A DNA stretch of 62,182 nucleotides. Origin: Mesorhizobium sp. ORS 3324 (GTDB lineage Bacteria; Pseudomonadota; Alphaproteobacteria; Rhizobiales; Rhizobiaceae). The DNA is taken from NCBI GenBank assembly GCA_000824825.2, contig LM655209.1:368-62549 (forward strand), read 5' to 3'. Both the position numbers and the translations under genes were made by a program. Position 1 is the stretch's first letter, and each line of letters opens with the position of its first letter. A model generated the notes under the pieces. The model had not been told where the DNA came from, ran no database searches, and saw only the letters and a list, made by a program, of their open reading frames with translations. This document shows, one piece after another, positions 9,405 through 17,889 of this stretch.

Positions 9405-9572
9405 GGCTGGACTATAGCAGGTTTCTCGCACTTTTTATACGGCGCGCGGCCAGCCCACCTTTTTGTTCGTCCGTCGGAACAGATGCCGCCTGAGGCAGTT
9501 TAGTAAGCGGTGATATGCAAGCCCCCAACCCCTCGAAGCCTGTATGTCACCGCTCGGGAGCACACACTCGAG

Positions 9573-9612
9573 GAAAAAGGCCCACTTCGCCTCCTGGCGG
9601 AGTGGGTCTTAA
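9573..9612 (-). terminator. rho-independent terminator of the 9777-10037 gene
   Basis: The stem cccacttcgcc (9581-9591) pairs with ggcggagtggg (9597-9606) with one mismatch and a five-base loop. Read on the minus strand it is followed by CCTTTTTCC, a proper U-run. Confidence 0.75.
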
Positions 9613-9776
9613 AATTAGGATGATTGCACAAATCTCCTGCGGCCCTAGCTAGACCAAGTGCGACTCCAGTGGGCATGAACTGGCAGCCGCGTTGCACGGC
9701 CCGCCGTCGGTGAGCTCCCCCGGCGGCGGGTCTCAGACTCGCTGGTCCGCTCGAGAGGCCCCTTTGCCATTTGATA

Positions 9777-10037
9777 TTACGTTGCGCTTTCGATCGACGA
9801 CCGGCCCGGCAATGCTGCAACCGCCGCAGATGTTCCTGGGCTCTGGGAGTGCCCCTTTTCAAGCGCGGCTGACAGCTGAGCAGGTTCCGTCATGCCTTGC
9901 CCAAATAGACCGATCACCTCGATTGCCACCCTTTCGCGGTCACCCTTGCCCGTGATCAGGTGCTTCTCGCAATAGTCATGGACGGCCTTTGCGAGCAGCT
10001 CAAGCTGAGCGGGATCCGCAACGCATTCTCCTGACAT
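9777..10037 (-). CDS. small helical hypothetical protein, paralogue of 10823-11041
   Basis: The 86-residue product starts MSGECVADPAQLELL and shows the layout of a small rhizobial family: a first helix L.LL.K.....CE, a basic-acidic turn (GKGDRERVAIEVI), then LFGQGMTEPAQLSAAL. The same layout is seen at 10823-11041 and in the broken copy at 37260-37437. The ATG at 10037 follows GAAGAGGAGG at ideal distance, and a strong terminator lies downstream at 9573-9612, so this is a complete single-gene unit. Function is unknown; the family is probably cytoplasmic. Confidence 0.65.
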   Translation of the reverse strand: MSGECVADPAQLELLAKAVHDYCEKHLITGKGDRERVAIEVIGLFGQGMTEPAQLSAALEKGHSQSPGTSAAVAALPGRSSIESAT

Positions 10038-10353
10038 GCTTACCTCCTCTTCCAAGGTGCGAAAGCATGAAAGCCGCTTCCATCCCTGTGCCTCTGCTCG
10101 GCACGAACATTCAACCTACGCCGTTGAGTCCATGAGTCAATTTCGAGCGTCCGTTCGTCGAAATGCGTAATCGATTTTTTCGCGCGCTTGTAACGCCAGG
10201 CCCTCTCAGACTTCGAGCTGGTGAGCGTGCGCTATACCGTGCGGGGCGAATGATGTGCGAAAGGCGACCAGTCTCGACCGAAAGATGCGCCGGCCGGCCA
10301 ATCTGCCGACAGTACGTCTGTGTTACTCACATCTCCACGGGTTTGGTGAGCTG

Positions 10354-10440
10354 CTAGAGGGCGCCGATTGAGCGTTCCATCGGGAAGACACCCAGCGCAC
10401 TCATAAGTGCCTCAGCGCTGTCCTTGACGGCATAGGCCAT
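10354..10440 (-). CDS. possible 28-residue peptide downstream of 10454-10765
   Basis: An ATG at 10440 lies 13 bases after the stop of the upstream gene, preceded by GAGGCGGAAG, and opens a 28-codon frame (MAYAVKDSAEALMSALGVFP then MERSIGAL). The sequence is amphipathic and has no homologue I can name. It could be a real micro-protein of the same transcript or a chance frame. Confidence 0.35.
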   Translation of the reverse strand: MAYAVKDSAEALMSALGVFPMERSIGAL

Positions 10441-10453
10441 CGAAGCTTCCGCC

Positions 10454-10765
10454 TCACGCCCGCTCATCCGCCATCGGCCTCTTCCGCTTGGGCGACACAC
10501 GGGGCGTCACCCGCCTCAGTGCATCCACGTTCACCGTCACTGGCACGCCAAGGTTCACCGTCACCCAATCCCCGTCGATATGGGTAACCTCGCCGGTAAG
10601 CTCCATTGGCTGGCCTCTCTTCACCTTCGATGTCCTATCGACGATCGAGTGAGGGAAGCCATAAGAGGGGATCGAGACGCTGATGCGGTCATCGGTAACG
10701 CGCCGCCGCACGGTCGCAGTGATCGCGACCTCTTCGCCAAGCTTGATGCCCCGTGCCATGGGCAT
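10454..10765 (-). CDS. conserved hypothetical protein of rhizobia
   Basis: The 103-residue product (MPMARGIKLGEEVAITATV...) is predicted mostly beta: repeated strands such as EVAITATVRRRV, ISVSIPSYGFP, GEVTHIDGDWVTVNLGVPVTV and a basic tail PKRKRP. A fragment of a second copy (KIGDEAIITATVRRRVTEDR) sits at 36590-36700, showing that this family occurs twice in the window, once broken. I recognise no catalytic motif; an OB- or SH3-like binding role is conceivable from the strand pattern only. The start may be at 10765 or 10759; both lack a strong ribosome site. Confidence 0.6.
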   Translation of the reverse strand: MPMARGIKLGEEVAITATVRRRVTDDRISVSIPSYGFPHSIVDRTSKVKRGQPMELTGEVTHIDGDWVTVNLGVPVTVNVDALRRVTPRVSPKRKRPMADERA

Positions 10766-10822
10766 TACTCTGGAGCGGCCGAAGCCTTCGTCAAGCGATT
10801 GCTAAAGTGAGCCGATTTGAGC

Positions 10823-11041
10823 CTAAGCTTGACGCCGGGCAGCGTAGCGCTTCGAAAGCGAGTGCAACAATGCCGCTTCGTCGGTAATGCCGTTCTGGAA
10901 ATCGTAGATGACCTCGCGGGCAAGCTGTTCCCTTTGGTCCCGGTCTTTAAGGGTGAGACGGCGCTCTTCGCAAAAGTGATCAAACACCCTCTGGAGAACG
11001 TCGAGGTCAGAGGGCCGCAATATGCCGCTGAACTTTGCCAT
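10823..11041 (-). CDS. small helical hypothetical protein, paralogue of 9777-10037
   Basis: The 72-residue product has the pattern LDVLQRVFDHFCEERRLTL..RDQREQLAREVIYDFQNGITDEAALLHSL, a two-to-three helix protein seen again (broken) at 37260-37437 and more distantly at 9777-10037. The ATG at 11041 follows GGGGAGG on the minus strand; a GTG one codon upstream is also possible. No function is established for the family. Its repeated presence next to DUF982 and DUF3606 genes suggests a shared role in stationary-phase or stress physiology (inference). Confidence 0.65.
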   Translation of the reverse strand: MAKFSGILRPSDLDVLQRVFDHFCEERRLTLKDRDQREQLAREVIYDFQNGITDEAALLHSLSKRYAARRQA

Positions 11042-11364
11042 CACGCTTTCCTCCCCTCAGATGGGCGAAAGCTTGATCTGCTCTTTCAAGCGTCCGCGTG
11101 CCTCGGCCGGGTGCGGACGACAACCCCATTTTACACCCTCAGGGGGCGGCTCGGCGATGTTCGCTTAGTCGTAGGCCGTTCAACCTTCTTATATGCTGCC
11201 AGCACAAACCGTGCCGCTCTGCCGGGTAGCCAGACTATGGCGGCTAGACCGAATTGGAGGAGCGCCAGATCGCAATGTCACCTCGTTGGGATGATGGTCC
11301 AGTCCGGAAAAATGTGATTATAGCAGCGACCGAACAGGCAGCCCTGTAAAGGACGTCAATAAGC

Positions 11365-11565
11365 CTAGCGGCCATTGCCAGCCTTCTTGGCCTTGCCGTC
11401 CTTTGGCGACGGCGGAGCCTTTTCCTTTGGTTGGGCTCCCTTGACCATCTTCTTCAATACGCGGTTGAAGTTCTCTTCCGAGAAGTCCGTTTCGAGTTTG
11501 CGCGCAGCTTTGCGGAACTGGTCCACTTGAAACTTTTGCCCAGGGCGTGATTCCCGTTTATTCAT
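11365..11565 (-). CDS. small basic hypothetical protein
   Basis: The 66-residue product begins MNKRESRPGQKFQVDQFRKA and is very rich in Lys/Arg, with a central acidic-helical part (ARKLETDFSEENFNRVLKKM) and a Pro/Lys tail. Similar short proteins with an RPG.FQV.QFRKAARELE start are common hypothetical proteins in rhizobia. The ATG has a GAGAAAG-type site upstream. The basic character would fit nucleic-acid binding, but nothing more specific can be said. Confidence 0.6.
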   Translation of the reverse strand: MNKRESRPGQKFQVDQFRKAARKLETDFSEENFNRVLKKMVKGAQPKEKAPPSPKDGKAKKAGNGR

Positions 11566-11937
11566 GTGGTTTGAACTTTCTCAGCTTACAATCTCCATAA
11601 GAGGCCATTTTGACAATCAAGGATCTAGTATTTGCTGCCATCTTTGAAAATATTTTTTGATGCCATATAGGGAAATCCTACTGTCTTGACCATCTTTGCA
11701 CTATATCATAGAGCAGCACCCTGCATGCATGTGCTCGACATGCTTTGCCCACCCAAATGATAAGCACGGGAACGAATTGGGACCGCGCGAAGAGGCTCAT
11801 TGCGGCCACCTTGAAACGAGGAGGTGCTCGAAGAGCGCTATTAAAGCCGTTGCCGATTGCTATGAGACGCAGCTGGGCACTTTCCATCGGCTGAACGAGC
11901 GGCAACTCAATGCACTCCTGAGACACTAAACCGCCGG
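11566..11937. other. stretch without a recognised gene
   Basis: An AT-richer stretch at 11580-11700 separates the basic protein gene from the KTSC remnant. Open frames here are short and unlike any family I know. Confidence 0.3.
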
Positions 11938-12160
11938 CTGCAAATGCTATGAATTTGAGGGTGTGCCGCCGCAGACTTTGCCGCGTTCCGACAGCCTTCG
12001 CAAAGGGCCGCTCCTTCAATGACCACATACGCAACCGCTTCCGGTATCGTCGTATTTCAGAGCGCCCCGGAGCCGGCCCATTATCCGTCCATCGTGGCCA
12101 CTGTTCGTGCCAAATCACCTGGCGAAGATCACCGACGATCGAGCCTCTGCCCACATGTTC
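11938..12160 (+). pseudogene. broken copy of the KTSC gene at 25794-26009
   Basis: The peptide CYEFEGVPPQT near 11944 and, one frame over, AFAKGRSFNDHIRNRFRYRR near 11995-12055 match the C-terminal half of the intact KTSC protein. DNA similarity continues past the stop into the flank (tgttcgtgccaaatcacctggcg near 12100 versus about 26050), so this is a duplicated DNA segment rather than two separate genes. A frameshift near 11985 and the missing N-terminal half make it non-functional. Confidence 0.75.
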
Positions 12161-12247
12161 GGCATTGGTAGAAGTGATCCTGCTCCCTGGCTGCTTCGCC
12201 ACCATGCCGCTTTCCGACAATCGACGGCCCAGGCTCTGACATCTTGG

Positions 12248-12433
12248 TCATCCCCGAAGCTTCTCCGCCTCGCGTTCAAGGGTCTTCCGGTCATTGCCGT
12301 GCTGCTTGATGAGGTCGCGGACTTGTTGAACCGTCAGGCCCACCTTGTTGGCGAAATGGCGCACCTCATAATCCTCTTGCGCCGATACCCGGTCGCGGTC
12401 GCGGCCCCCACGCATAGTCCTGTCGTCTGCCAT
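12248..12433 (-). CDS. DUF3606 family protein
   Basis: The 61 residues match the DUF3606 layout: MADDRTMRGGRDRDRV start, an EDYEVRHFANKVGLT helix, VQQVRDLIKQHGN and a final charged helix. DUF3606 proteins are short, soluble and of unknown function in alphaproteobacteria. AGGAGT precedes the ATG. An EcfG-type promoter (GGAAC, 16 nt, AGTT on the minus strand) lies 25-49 bases upstream, so stress induction is likely. A related C-terminal half occurs at 14905-15108. Confidence 0.85.
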   Translation of the reverse strand: MADDRTMRGGRDRDRVSAQEDYEVRHFANKVGLTVQQVRDLIKQHGNDRKTLEREAEKLRG

Positions 12434-12457
12434 GGCTTGTTACTCCTGTGCCGAAAG

Positions 12458-12482
12458 AACTGCCGACCCTGGGGAATGTTCC
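12458..12482 (-). promoter_or_regulatory. EcfG-type promoter for the DUF3606 gene
   Basis: On the minus strand GGAAC (12482-12478) and AGTT (12461-12458) are separated by 16 bases; the EcfG consensus in alphaproteobacteria is GGAAC-N16/17-cGTT. Position fits the gene starting at 12433. Confidence 0.5.
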
Positions 12483-12600
12483 TTCCCGCCCTTCCAGGGA
12501 AGGTGGCCAAAACGCGATTTTGCCAGACAATCTGGAACAAAACCCGGCCCTGGCGCTTAGGGAGCTGGCGTTATGTCCCGCTCCTGTGTCCGTAGCGCGC

Positions 12601-12630
12601 CCCGTCGCCGTGTCTCTCTTCGGCGACGGG
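12601..12630. repeat. perfect 10-bp inverted repeat
   Basis: cccgtcgccg (12601-12610) and cggcgacggg (12621-12630) form a perfect hairpin with a ten-base loop. No T-run on either side, so it may be a weak terminator or a protein site. Confidence 0.4.
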
Positions 12631-12850
12631 CCTCGGTCTGGCGCCGACCTCACGATTGCCGCGTAGCGCCGCACATTGAGATTTGACCGGCCGCGCTTCC
12701 TAGCCAGGAACGAGGAAGAAAAGTCGTTGGGCGCGCACCAGGTCGGGAAAATAATCCGATCTGTCTATTCCCAATTTCGCTCACTTGATATTCGGAACGA
12801 AAGCCGTTTTGCGGAATTGGTATTTCGTCTCTAGAATATAGGAGGTCTCC

Positions 12851-12928
12851 ATGGGACGCGGTATATTGCTTTGGCTGCTCGGAGTTCCAATTCCGATCAT
12901 CATTCTGCTCATGCTGTTCGCACGGTAG
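12851..12928 (+). CDS. 25-residue membrane peptide
   Basis: A very short gene with AGGAGG seven bases before its ATG encodes MGRGILLWLLGVPIPIIILL followed by MLFAR. It is one hydrophobic segment with a central Pro and a C-terminal Arg, so a single-pass inner-membrane peptide is expected. Similar MGRG.LLWLLG.P-type peptides occur widely in proteobacteria as unnamed proteins. Its stop is nine bases before the ATG of the 303-residue membrane protein, so the two are probably co-transcribed and may act together. Confidence 0.7.
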   Translation: MGRGILLWLLGVPIPIIILLMLFAR

Positions 12929-12937
12929 GAGCGTCAG

Positions 12938-13849
12938 ATGAACTCCACAGTTTCTGACGTTCACATTTCCGGCGCAAGTGAGTCTTCATCGTCCGCCGTA
13001 AGTTGGGGCCCGATCATTGCGGGTGCTTTCGCTGCATCGACGCTCACGGTCATTCTCATGCTGGTTGGTTCCGGACTGGGGCTTACCATGGTCTCACCTT
13101 GGACCGGTGCAAGTGCCTCGATTACCACTTTCGCGGTTTCAGCCGCGGTTTGGCTGGTCATCGTACAATGGCTTTCGGCCGGCCTGGGTGGCTATCTTAC
13201 CGGCCGCCTGCGCACAAAATGGGTCGATATTCATGACGACGAAGTCTACTTCCGCGATACCGCGCACGGCTTTCTTGCCTGGGCGCTGGCAACACTATTG
13301 GTCGCGGGCGTCTTCGGTTCTGCATTATCCGCAACGATCGGTGCGGGGGTGCAGGCAGCGTCCAACGTCGCATCGGGCGCGGCGGCGGGCGCCACGTCCG
13401 CGGCAACGAATGCAGCGAGCGGCACGGCCGACGGCAACAGCCTGGCCTATTTCGTCGATACGCTGTTCCGTCCGGCCGATACCGGAACAGTCGCTCCAAC
13501 TGAACAGAACGACGCCGGATCCACCGCGCAGGCATCTCGCATCTTGGTAGTGAGCGCCGCCAGAGGCGAAATGTCGGCCGACGACAAGGCCTTTCTTGCG
13601 AAGCTTGTCGCGTCCCGCACCGGGCTTTCGCAGGCCGATGCAGCCAAGCGCGTCGACACGGTCCTCGCCAGCATGGAAGATGCCAAGAACAAGGCGAAGG
13701 CAGCCGCCGATAAGGCCAGGAAAGCGAGCGCCACTTTTGCGCTGGTCGGCGCCCTGTCGATGATCGTGGGCGCTTTCATCGCAAGTGTCGCGGCAGTACT
13801 CGGCGGCAACCAGCGCGACGAAAACGAAGCGCAGTTCGTTCGCGGCTGA
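12938..13849 (+). CDS. multi-pass membrane protein, function unknown
   Basis: The 303-residue protein has membrane segments near residues 22-50, 65-90, 110-135 and 265-290, an Ala/Ser-rich stretch (about 140-170), and a Lys/Ala-rich helical region (about 235-262) before the last segment. A conserved-looking motif WLSAGLGGYLTGRLR follows the second segment. Such proteins are annotated in proteobacteria only as membrane proteins. GGAG lies eight bases upstream, and the 25-residue membrane peptide gene precedes it by nine bases, suggesting a two-gene membrane unit. Confidence 0.75.
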   Translation: MNSTVSDVHISGASESSSSAVSWGPIIAGAFAASTLTVILMLVGSGLGLTMVSPWTGASASITTFAVSAAVWLVIVQWLSAGLGGYLTGRLRTKWVDIHDDEVYFRDTAHGFLAWALATLLVAGVFGSALSATIGAGVQAASNVASGAAAGATSAATNAASGTADGNSLAYFVDTLFRPADTGTVAPTEQNDAGSTAQASRILVVSAARGEMSADDKAFLAKLVASRTGLSQADAAKRVDTVLASMEDAKNKAKAAADKARKASATFALVGALSMIVGAFIASVAAVLGGNQRDENEAQFVRG

Positions 13850-13979
13850 CAGCCACGTCAGGATCGTGGTTGTCTGGAGTAGCTCGAAACGTCGGGCCGC
13901 TCGGATCTTCGTCCAAAGCAAATCCCAACCGAACATCGGCGCATATTCGCGCACAATCGGGCCAGATGGCGTTGTCGGT

Positions 13980-14354
13980 CTATTTTTCCGATTTGGTAGC
14001 AAAGCTGGCGGCGAGACACGCCTGTTGACCGAGGTGGCGGCGCCGCCAAGCAGGAAGGCAATCAGCCACGGACTTTTCGGCGCGGTCTACAACTGAAGAT
14101 CGCCAGCAGTAACACGCTTGCCGCCGAGATCGATGCAGCGAAGATGGCTGAATACGTCCGGTCAGCCAAAGCGTGTCGGTTGCCGTTTCATTACGATGCT
14201 CAGGGATCAAGTTGATTGCGAGCGGCGTCACCAGACGGGCGACAAACGCGATGGCTAAACCTTCGACAGCCTTGAGCAGCCCCTGCCGGGTTCGAAGGGA
14301 TATCACCATTGGGGCGCCCGCCCATGGCGCTGAGGAACGAAACAGCACATTCAA
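13980..14354 (-). other. possible decayed reading frame downstream of the iron permease-like gene
   Basis: The minus-strand frame contains a plausible peptide (LLKAVEGLAIAFVARLVTPL, then AINLIPEHRNETATDT) but then turns into Arg/Trp-rich text atypical of a protein. It may be a small gene with a frameshift near 14180. I do not recognise a family. Confidence 0.3.
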
Positions 14355-14677
14355 TCGCCCCGCTGTTTCCGGCTGCGATGCCTTTCGATTTCCTCAGGCT
14401 CTTCATCGTCAATGCGGGTGATGTTTGAAGCTGAGCTGTTCGATCGCAGCATCTCATCCAACTTGGCGTGGATAGCCTGGGTGTCACGATGCTCGGCGCG
14501 TTGGATGAACAGCGTCATTGCCCAGGTGAATAGGGTGGCCGCCCCATGCCAATTCAGAGTTTCTCTGTCGAAGACGGCCCAGAGGATTGCGTAAGCCAAG
14601 AGCACTAGGAATGCTGCGGGCCGTGACGTTAACGTACCAATTGAGGTGAGCAGACTCGTGAACGAATGATTTGCCAT
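14351..14677 (-). CDS. low-affinity iron permease family protein (short form)
   Basis: The 108-residue product has the family layout: an N-terminal SRPAAFLVLLAYAILWAVF membrane segment, a second segment near WHGAATLFTWAMTLFI, the diagnostic Q-x-x-x-x-RDTQAIHAKLDEMLR stretch and an acidic tail with LEEPEE-like text. These small proteins are thought to be membrane proteins; iron transport is a family name and not proven. An EcfG-type promoter (14685-14709, minus strand) has its -10 only seven bases before the ATG at 14677, so the mRNA may be leaderless. A TTG at 14683 is an unlikely alternative. Confidence 0.75.
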   Translation of the reverse strand: MANHSFTSLLTSIGTLTSRPAAFLVLLAYAILWAVFDRETLNWHGAATLFTWAMTLFIQRAEHRDTQAIHAKLDEMLRSNSSASNITRIDDEEPEEIERHRSRKQRGD

Positions 14678-14684
14678 CCTCAAG

Positions 14685-14709
14685 AACTTTCGACCCTGAT
14701 TCAGGTTCC
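14685..14709 (-). promoter_or_regulatory. EcfG-type promoter, close to the start codon
   Basis: Minus-strand GGAAC (14709-14705), 16-base spacer, AGTT (14688-14685). The ATG follows seven bases later, which would place the transcription start at or next to the start codon. Confidence 0.5.
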
Positions 14710-14904
14710 AGTGCTTGGGCCAATGGCTCTACATCCACTTCGACAGCGCCCTGCATCCTCCGCGGGCAGTCAGCGTCGAACCGCGTCAGTCCAGCCCATG
14801 CTCACCTATTGTCGATAGGGCCGCTTCTCGGAGCCTGCCGTGCGACTGGTGAAACCTTCTCACCATTCGCTGGTTAATTTCGCGACTGTAGGAGGTTTGC
14901 GTCG

Positions 14905-15108
14905 ATGGCTAGACTTCGAAAGGGTGGCGATCGAGCGCCCAGGAAGCCGCGCAGCCGCCCCCTGAAGGGAGAGGACGCGGAAGTAAAGCATGTCGTCGAA
15001 ACGCACGATCTGTCGCCCGACCAAGCCAGAGAGCTGCTGCGGCGCCATGGTAACGATTGGCGCAAAATTGACGACGCCGCGAAATCCTACAAAGACCAGA
15101 AGAGATAG
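14905..15108 (+). CDS. small DUF3606-like protein
   Basis: The 67-residue product has a basic N-terminus (MARLRKGGDRAPRKPRSRP) and a C-terminal half VETHDLSPDQARELLRRHGN followed by DWRKIDDAAKSYKDQKR. That half resembles the end of DUF3606 proteins such as the one at 12248-12433 (LTVQQVRDLIKQHGNDRKTL). AGGAGG precedes the ATG. A weak EcfG-like element (GAAAC, 16 nt, GGTT at 14851-14875) lies upstream. Function unknown; the charge suggests nucleic-acid contact. Confidence 0.7.
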   Translation: MARLRKGGDRAPRKPRSRPLKGEDAEVKHVVETHDLSPDQARELLRRHGNDWRKIDDAAKSYKDQKR

Positions 15109-15288
15109 GCAGCTAAAGATCCTCACCTGTAGGTATCGTAACAGCTAGCCTTGCCGGCGTGTTCGCTGTTTTTCTTGGCCTAGCCTTGAAAACTATTGGA
15201 TGCTGGACGGCAGCGCACGCCTACGTGGATTCAGCAGTGTTTTCCGCCTGTAGAGGGAGGCTCATCAGTGTCGAGCGCGGCAGTCGCG

Positions 15289-15714
15289 CTACATGCCCTT
15301 AGCGACGTCCTCGATCAGCTTGGCAACCAAATTGCGAAACCGCTGATCGGACCTGTCCGCTATATTGCCAATATCCTCGGCCACCATACCGGGTGAAGAG
15401 ACCGACGCCTCGCCACTTAGCTGAACGCTGACGGTGAATGCCCTTCTGGCTGTCTCTTTCAATCCAGGCTTTCGGTGAATTTGGAAGCGAACAGAGGGCG
15501 TTAACGTATTGGCTTCGCGGCGCGGCGCGGTGTCTATGTCGATAGTCATCTCGCCCGCCACCTCTGCCTTGGCCGCTTCCAACGTGCCAACAACGACATC
15601 ATTTAGCCACGCCCTGGCTCGGATGCCAAAATCCGCCATTGAGGCGTTGGAATCCTCCTCCTGCTGGCGGTCGGCTTTCCTGCCGCGCTCAAGGGCTTCT
15701 TTGAACTTAGCCAT
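15289..15714 (-). CDS. hypothetical protein, 141 residues
   Basis: The product (MAKFKEALERGRKADRQQEE...) is soluble, with an N-terminal charged helix, a central region WLNDVVVGTLEAAKAEVAGE and beta-rich text (MTIDIDTAPR, PSVRFQIHRKPG, AFTVSVQLSGEA). There is no signal peptide or known motif. The ATG at 15714 has GACGAGGCG upstream. Codon use and length are gene-like, but I cannot assign a family. Confidence 0.55.
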   Translation of the reverse strand: MAKFKEALERGRKADRQQEEDSNASMADFGIRARAWLNDVVVGTLEAAKAEVAGEMTIDIDTAPRREANTLTPSVRFQIHRKPGLKETARRAFTVSVQLSGEASVSSPGMVAEDIGNIADRSDQRFRNLVAKLIEDVAKGM

Positions 15715-15960
15715 CCTAATCGCCTCGTCGCCTCCGACTTGTGGTCCTCAGATCGGGCACGGCTCTACCCTGCGATCAGAGCAGCTTCCATCGGCACCAC
15801 GGTTGCGGACAGCTGTGACGTTAATTCATCGCCGCGATCATGGTTCCGGTCCTTAGAGGAAACCCACTTGTGTCGGTCGTCCGTCGCGGCCCACTATCAC
15901 TGTGCAACCGGCCCGATCCTCCAACGTTAGCTTTTACGAACGGAGAACGGAAACATCCGA

Positions 15961-16680
15961 ATGTTGGCATCCCTTTTTCTCAACCTTGGCCAGCATGATG
16001 CCCTCTCGGACGAAGAGAAGGGATTGCTGACCGGGGCCATGTCGGCTGAGAAATATTTCCTCACTGGCGAGGATATAGTTCCGGAGGGATCGAGGCCCAC
16101 CTATAGCACGCTGATGGTCGATGGTCTGGCCGCGCGTTACAAGGTGCTTGAGCAAGGTGGACGCCAGTTCACCTCGCTGCAAGTCGCCGGCGACTTTGTC
16201 GATCTGCACGCCTTTCTGCTGAAGACCATGGACCATGGCATCATCGCGCTCTCGCCCTGCCATGTGGTGGTGGCCGAGCACCGCATGCTGCGCGCGATAA
16301 CCGAGCAGGCACCGCATCTGACCAGACTCTTGTGGCTAGACACCCTTGTCGACGGCGCGATCCACCGCGAATGGATCGTGGCGATGGGGCGCCGCTCCAA
16401 GACCTCGCATCTGGCGCATTTGATCTGCGAGCTGTTCGTCAGGCTCCGTGTCGTGAAGAAGGCGGGCGACATGAACTTCTACCTGCCGCTGTCGCAGGCT
16501 CAACTCGCCGATGTGCTCGGCCTCTCAGTCGTTCACATGAACAGGGTCATCGGCAGGCTGCGGCGCATGAACGTGATCAACTGGGTGAATCATGTGGTCA
16601 CGATCCTCGACTGGGAACATCTCGTGGCTATCGCCGAATTCGACCCGACTTATCTCAGCATGAGCAGTGAACCGAGGTGA
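15961..16680 (+). CDS. Crp/Fnr-family transcriptional regulator
   Basis: The 239-residue protein has a cyclic-nucleotide-type sensor domain (about 15-130, including FTSLQVAGDFVDLHAFLL) and a C-terminal winged helix (about 155-225) with the LPLSQAQLADVLGLSVVHMN and RVIGRLRR recognition region. No N-terminal Cys cluster of the Fnr [4Fe-4S] type is present, so oxygen sensing by that route is unlikely. GGAGAACGG lies upstream of the ATG. An IS256 transposase fragment begins at the stop codon, so the downstream context is disrupted. The signal is unknown. Confidence 0.9.
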   Translation: MLASLFLNLGQHDALSDEEKGLLTGAMSAEKYFLTGEDIVPEGSRPTYSTLMVDGLAARYKVLEQGGRQFTSLQVAGDFVDLHAFLLKTMDHGIIALSPCHVVVAEHRMLRAITEQAPHLTRLLWLDTLVDGAIHREWIVAMGRRSKTSHLAHLICELFVRLRVVKKAGDMNFYLPLSQAQLADVLGLSVVHMNRVIGRLRRMNVINWVNHVVTILDWEHLVAIAEFDPTYLSMSSEPR

Positions 16681-17084
16681 GGGCGCGCTTCAAGGACTGC
16701 CTGCAGGAGCTCAGATGGCTCTATGACCGGCGCGACCTCGCCGAGGCCAAAGCCGATCTCGCCGCGTGGCTGGCCAAATGGTCGGCGCGCTATCCGCGGC
16801 TGACGGCCTGGGTGGAAGAGAGCATCGACAACACGCTCACTTTCTTCCGCCTGCCGCGCCAGCACCATAAGCACTTGAAGAGCACCAACATGCTGGAGCG
16901 CCTCAACGAGGAGATCAGGCGCCGCACCTATGTCGTGCGTATCTTCCCCAACGCAAAAAGCTGCCTGCGCCTGGTCAGGGCGCTCGCCGTCGAGACCCAC
17001 GAAAACTGGATGGAGGCCAACCGCTACATCAACATGGACGACCTGCGCGAGCATAAGAAGCTCGCTCTGCGCAAAGCCGCATGA
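16677..17084 (+). mobile_element. IS256-family transposase, C-terminal fragment
   Basis: The frame encodes the last 135 residues of an IS256/mutator-type transposase: KWSARYPRLTAWVEESIDNT, the LPRQHHKHLKSTNMLERLNE stretch and EIRRRTYVVRIFPNAKSCLR are characteristic, and the Glu of the NMLERLNEEIRRR block is the final catalytic acidic residue. The N-terminal two thirds are absent, so the element is dead. A different N-terminal IS256 fragment lies at 45468-45650. Confidence 0.85.
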
Positions 17085-17207
17085 CCAGCTTCATGGCCGC
17101 CCCTTTTTGCCGAACTTGACGCACACAACTCCCAATGCTCTCAGGTTGGTGAAGTTCTTGAACCGCGAGCCACGCCTCACGTAAAGATTTTCGGGAGGCC
17201 AGCAGCT

Positions 17208-17232
17208 GGAACCACACTGGTCGGCAGATGTT
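17208..17232 (+). promoter_or_regulatory. possible EcfG-type promoter upstream of the GFA gene
   Basis: GGAAC (17208-17212), 16-base spacer, TGTT (17229-17232). It is 87 bases from the next start, longer than for the other sites, so chance is possible. Confidence 0.3.
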
Positions 17233-17319
17233 CCTGTTTATCGGCGGTCTCGAGGAGTAGCGCAAGGCGGCAAAGGCCCGCAGGACAGCCTGGTCTCGCG
17301 CCGAAGAGAGCATGGCGGA

Positions 17320-17715
17320 GTGAAAAAGGTGGCGCCATCGGGACATTGTCTTTGCGGGGGCGTCCGCTTTGAAATCGCGGGCGAGCTTGCCCAGCCGATC
17401 GCCTGTCATTGCTCCCAATGTGCGCGCACCAGCGGCAACTTTGCAGTCATGGCGGCTTGTCGATCGGCAGATCTACGGCTGATACGTTCGTCGACCCTCA
17501 GCTGGTATCGCTCGTCACCCAATGTCGATCGCGGCTTTTGTTCGCGCTGCGGCGGCAACCTGTTCTGGAGGGCTGCGCCCGGCAGGGAGACTTTCGTCGC
17601 AGCCGGCGCTCTCGACCCGCCGACCGGCCTTCGACTTGGCAAGCACATCTTCGTCGGCTCGAAATCCGACTTTTATGATCTGGCAGACGGCCTGCCGCAG
17701 GAGCAGGAAGGCTAG
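17320..17715 (+). CDS. GFA (CENP-V/formaldehyde-activating-like) zinc protein
   Basis: The 131-residue product has the GFA-family zinc layout: HCLCGGVRFEI near the start, ACHCSQCARTSG near residue 40 and GFCSRCGGNLFW near residue 70, giving two Cys-based zinc sites. The name comes from glutathione-dependent formaldehyde-activating enzyme, but most members have unknown substrates. The GTG at 17320 is the only start that keeps the first Cys pair; a GAGAG site is weak. The protein is complete and soluble. Confidence 0.85.
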   Translation: MKKVAPSGHCLCGGVRFEIAGELAQPIACHCSQCARTSGNFAVMAACRSADLRLIRSSTLSWYRSSPNVDRGFCSRCGGNLFWRAAPGRETFVAAGALDPPTGLRLGKHIFVGSKSDFYDLADGLPQEQEG

Positions 17716-17889
17716 ACAGACAACGCCTGCTGCCGTCGCCGCTGGTACGACGACGGGTGCCGGAAGGATCGGTGCTAAAACGGCCGGCCTAGAATTTATA
17801 ACCGGAACAGCACTCTTGAAGATCCCGCCAAGCGCCGGCTGCCCAGGCCCTCCAGGTGCGCAAGGAGATACGTCGAGGGCAACGTTGGT

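Noticed and set aside
9143..9503. Plus-strand frames 9143-9493 and 9219-9503
   Set aside because: They oppose the better helical frame at 9207-9404 and are not protein-like.
10163..10357. Plus-strand 64-codon frame
   Set aside because: No ribosome site, Cys/Arg-rich random text.
14851..14875. GAAAC-N16-GGTT as EcfG promoter for the gene at 14905
   Set aside because: One mismatch in the -35 core; kept only as a remark.
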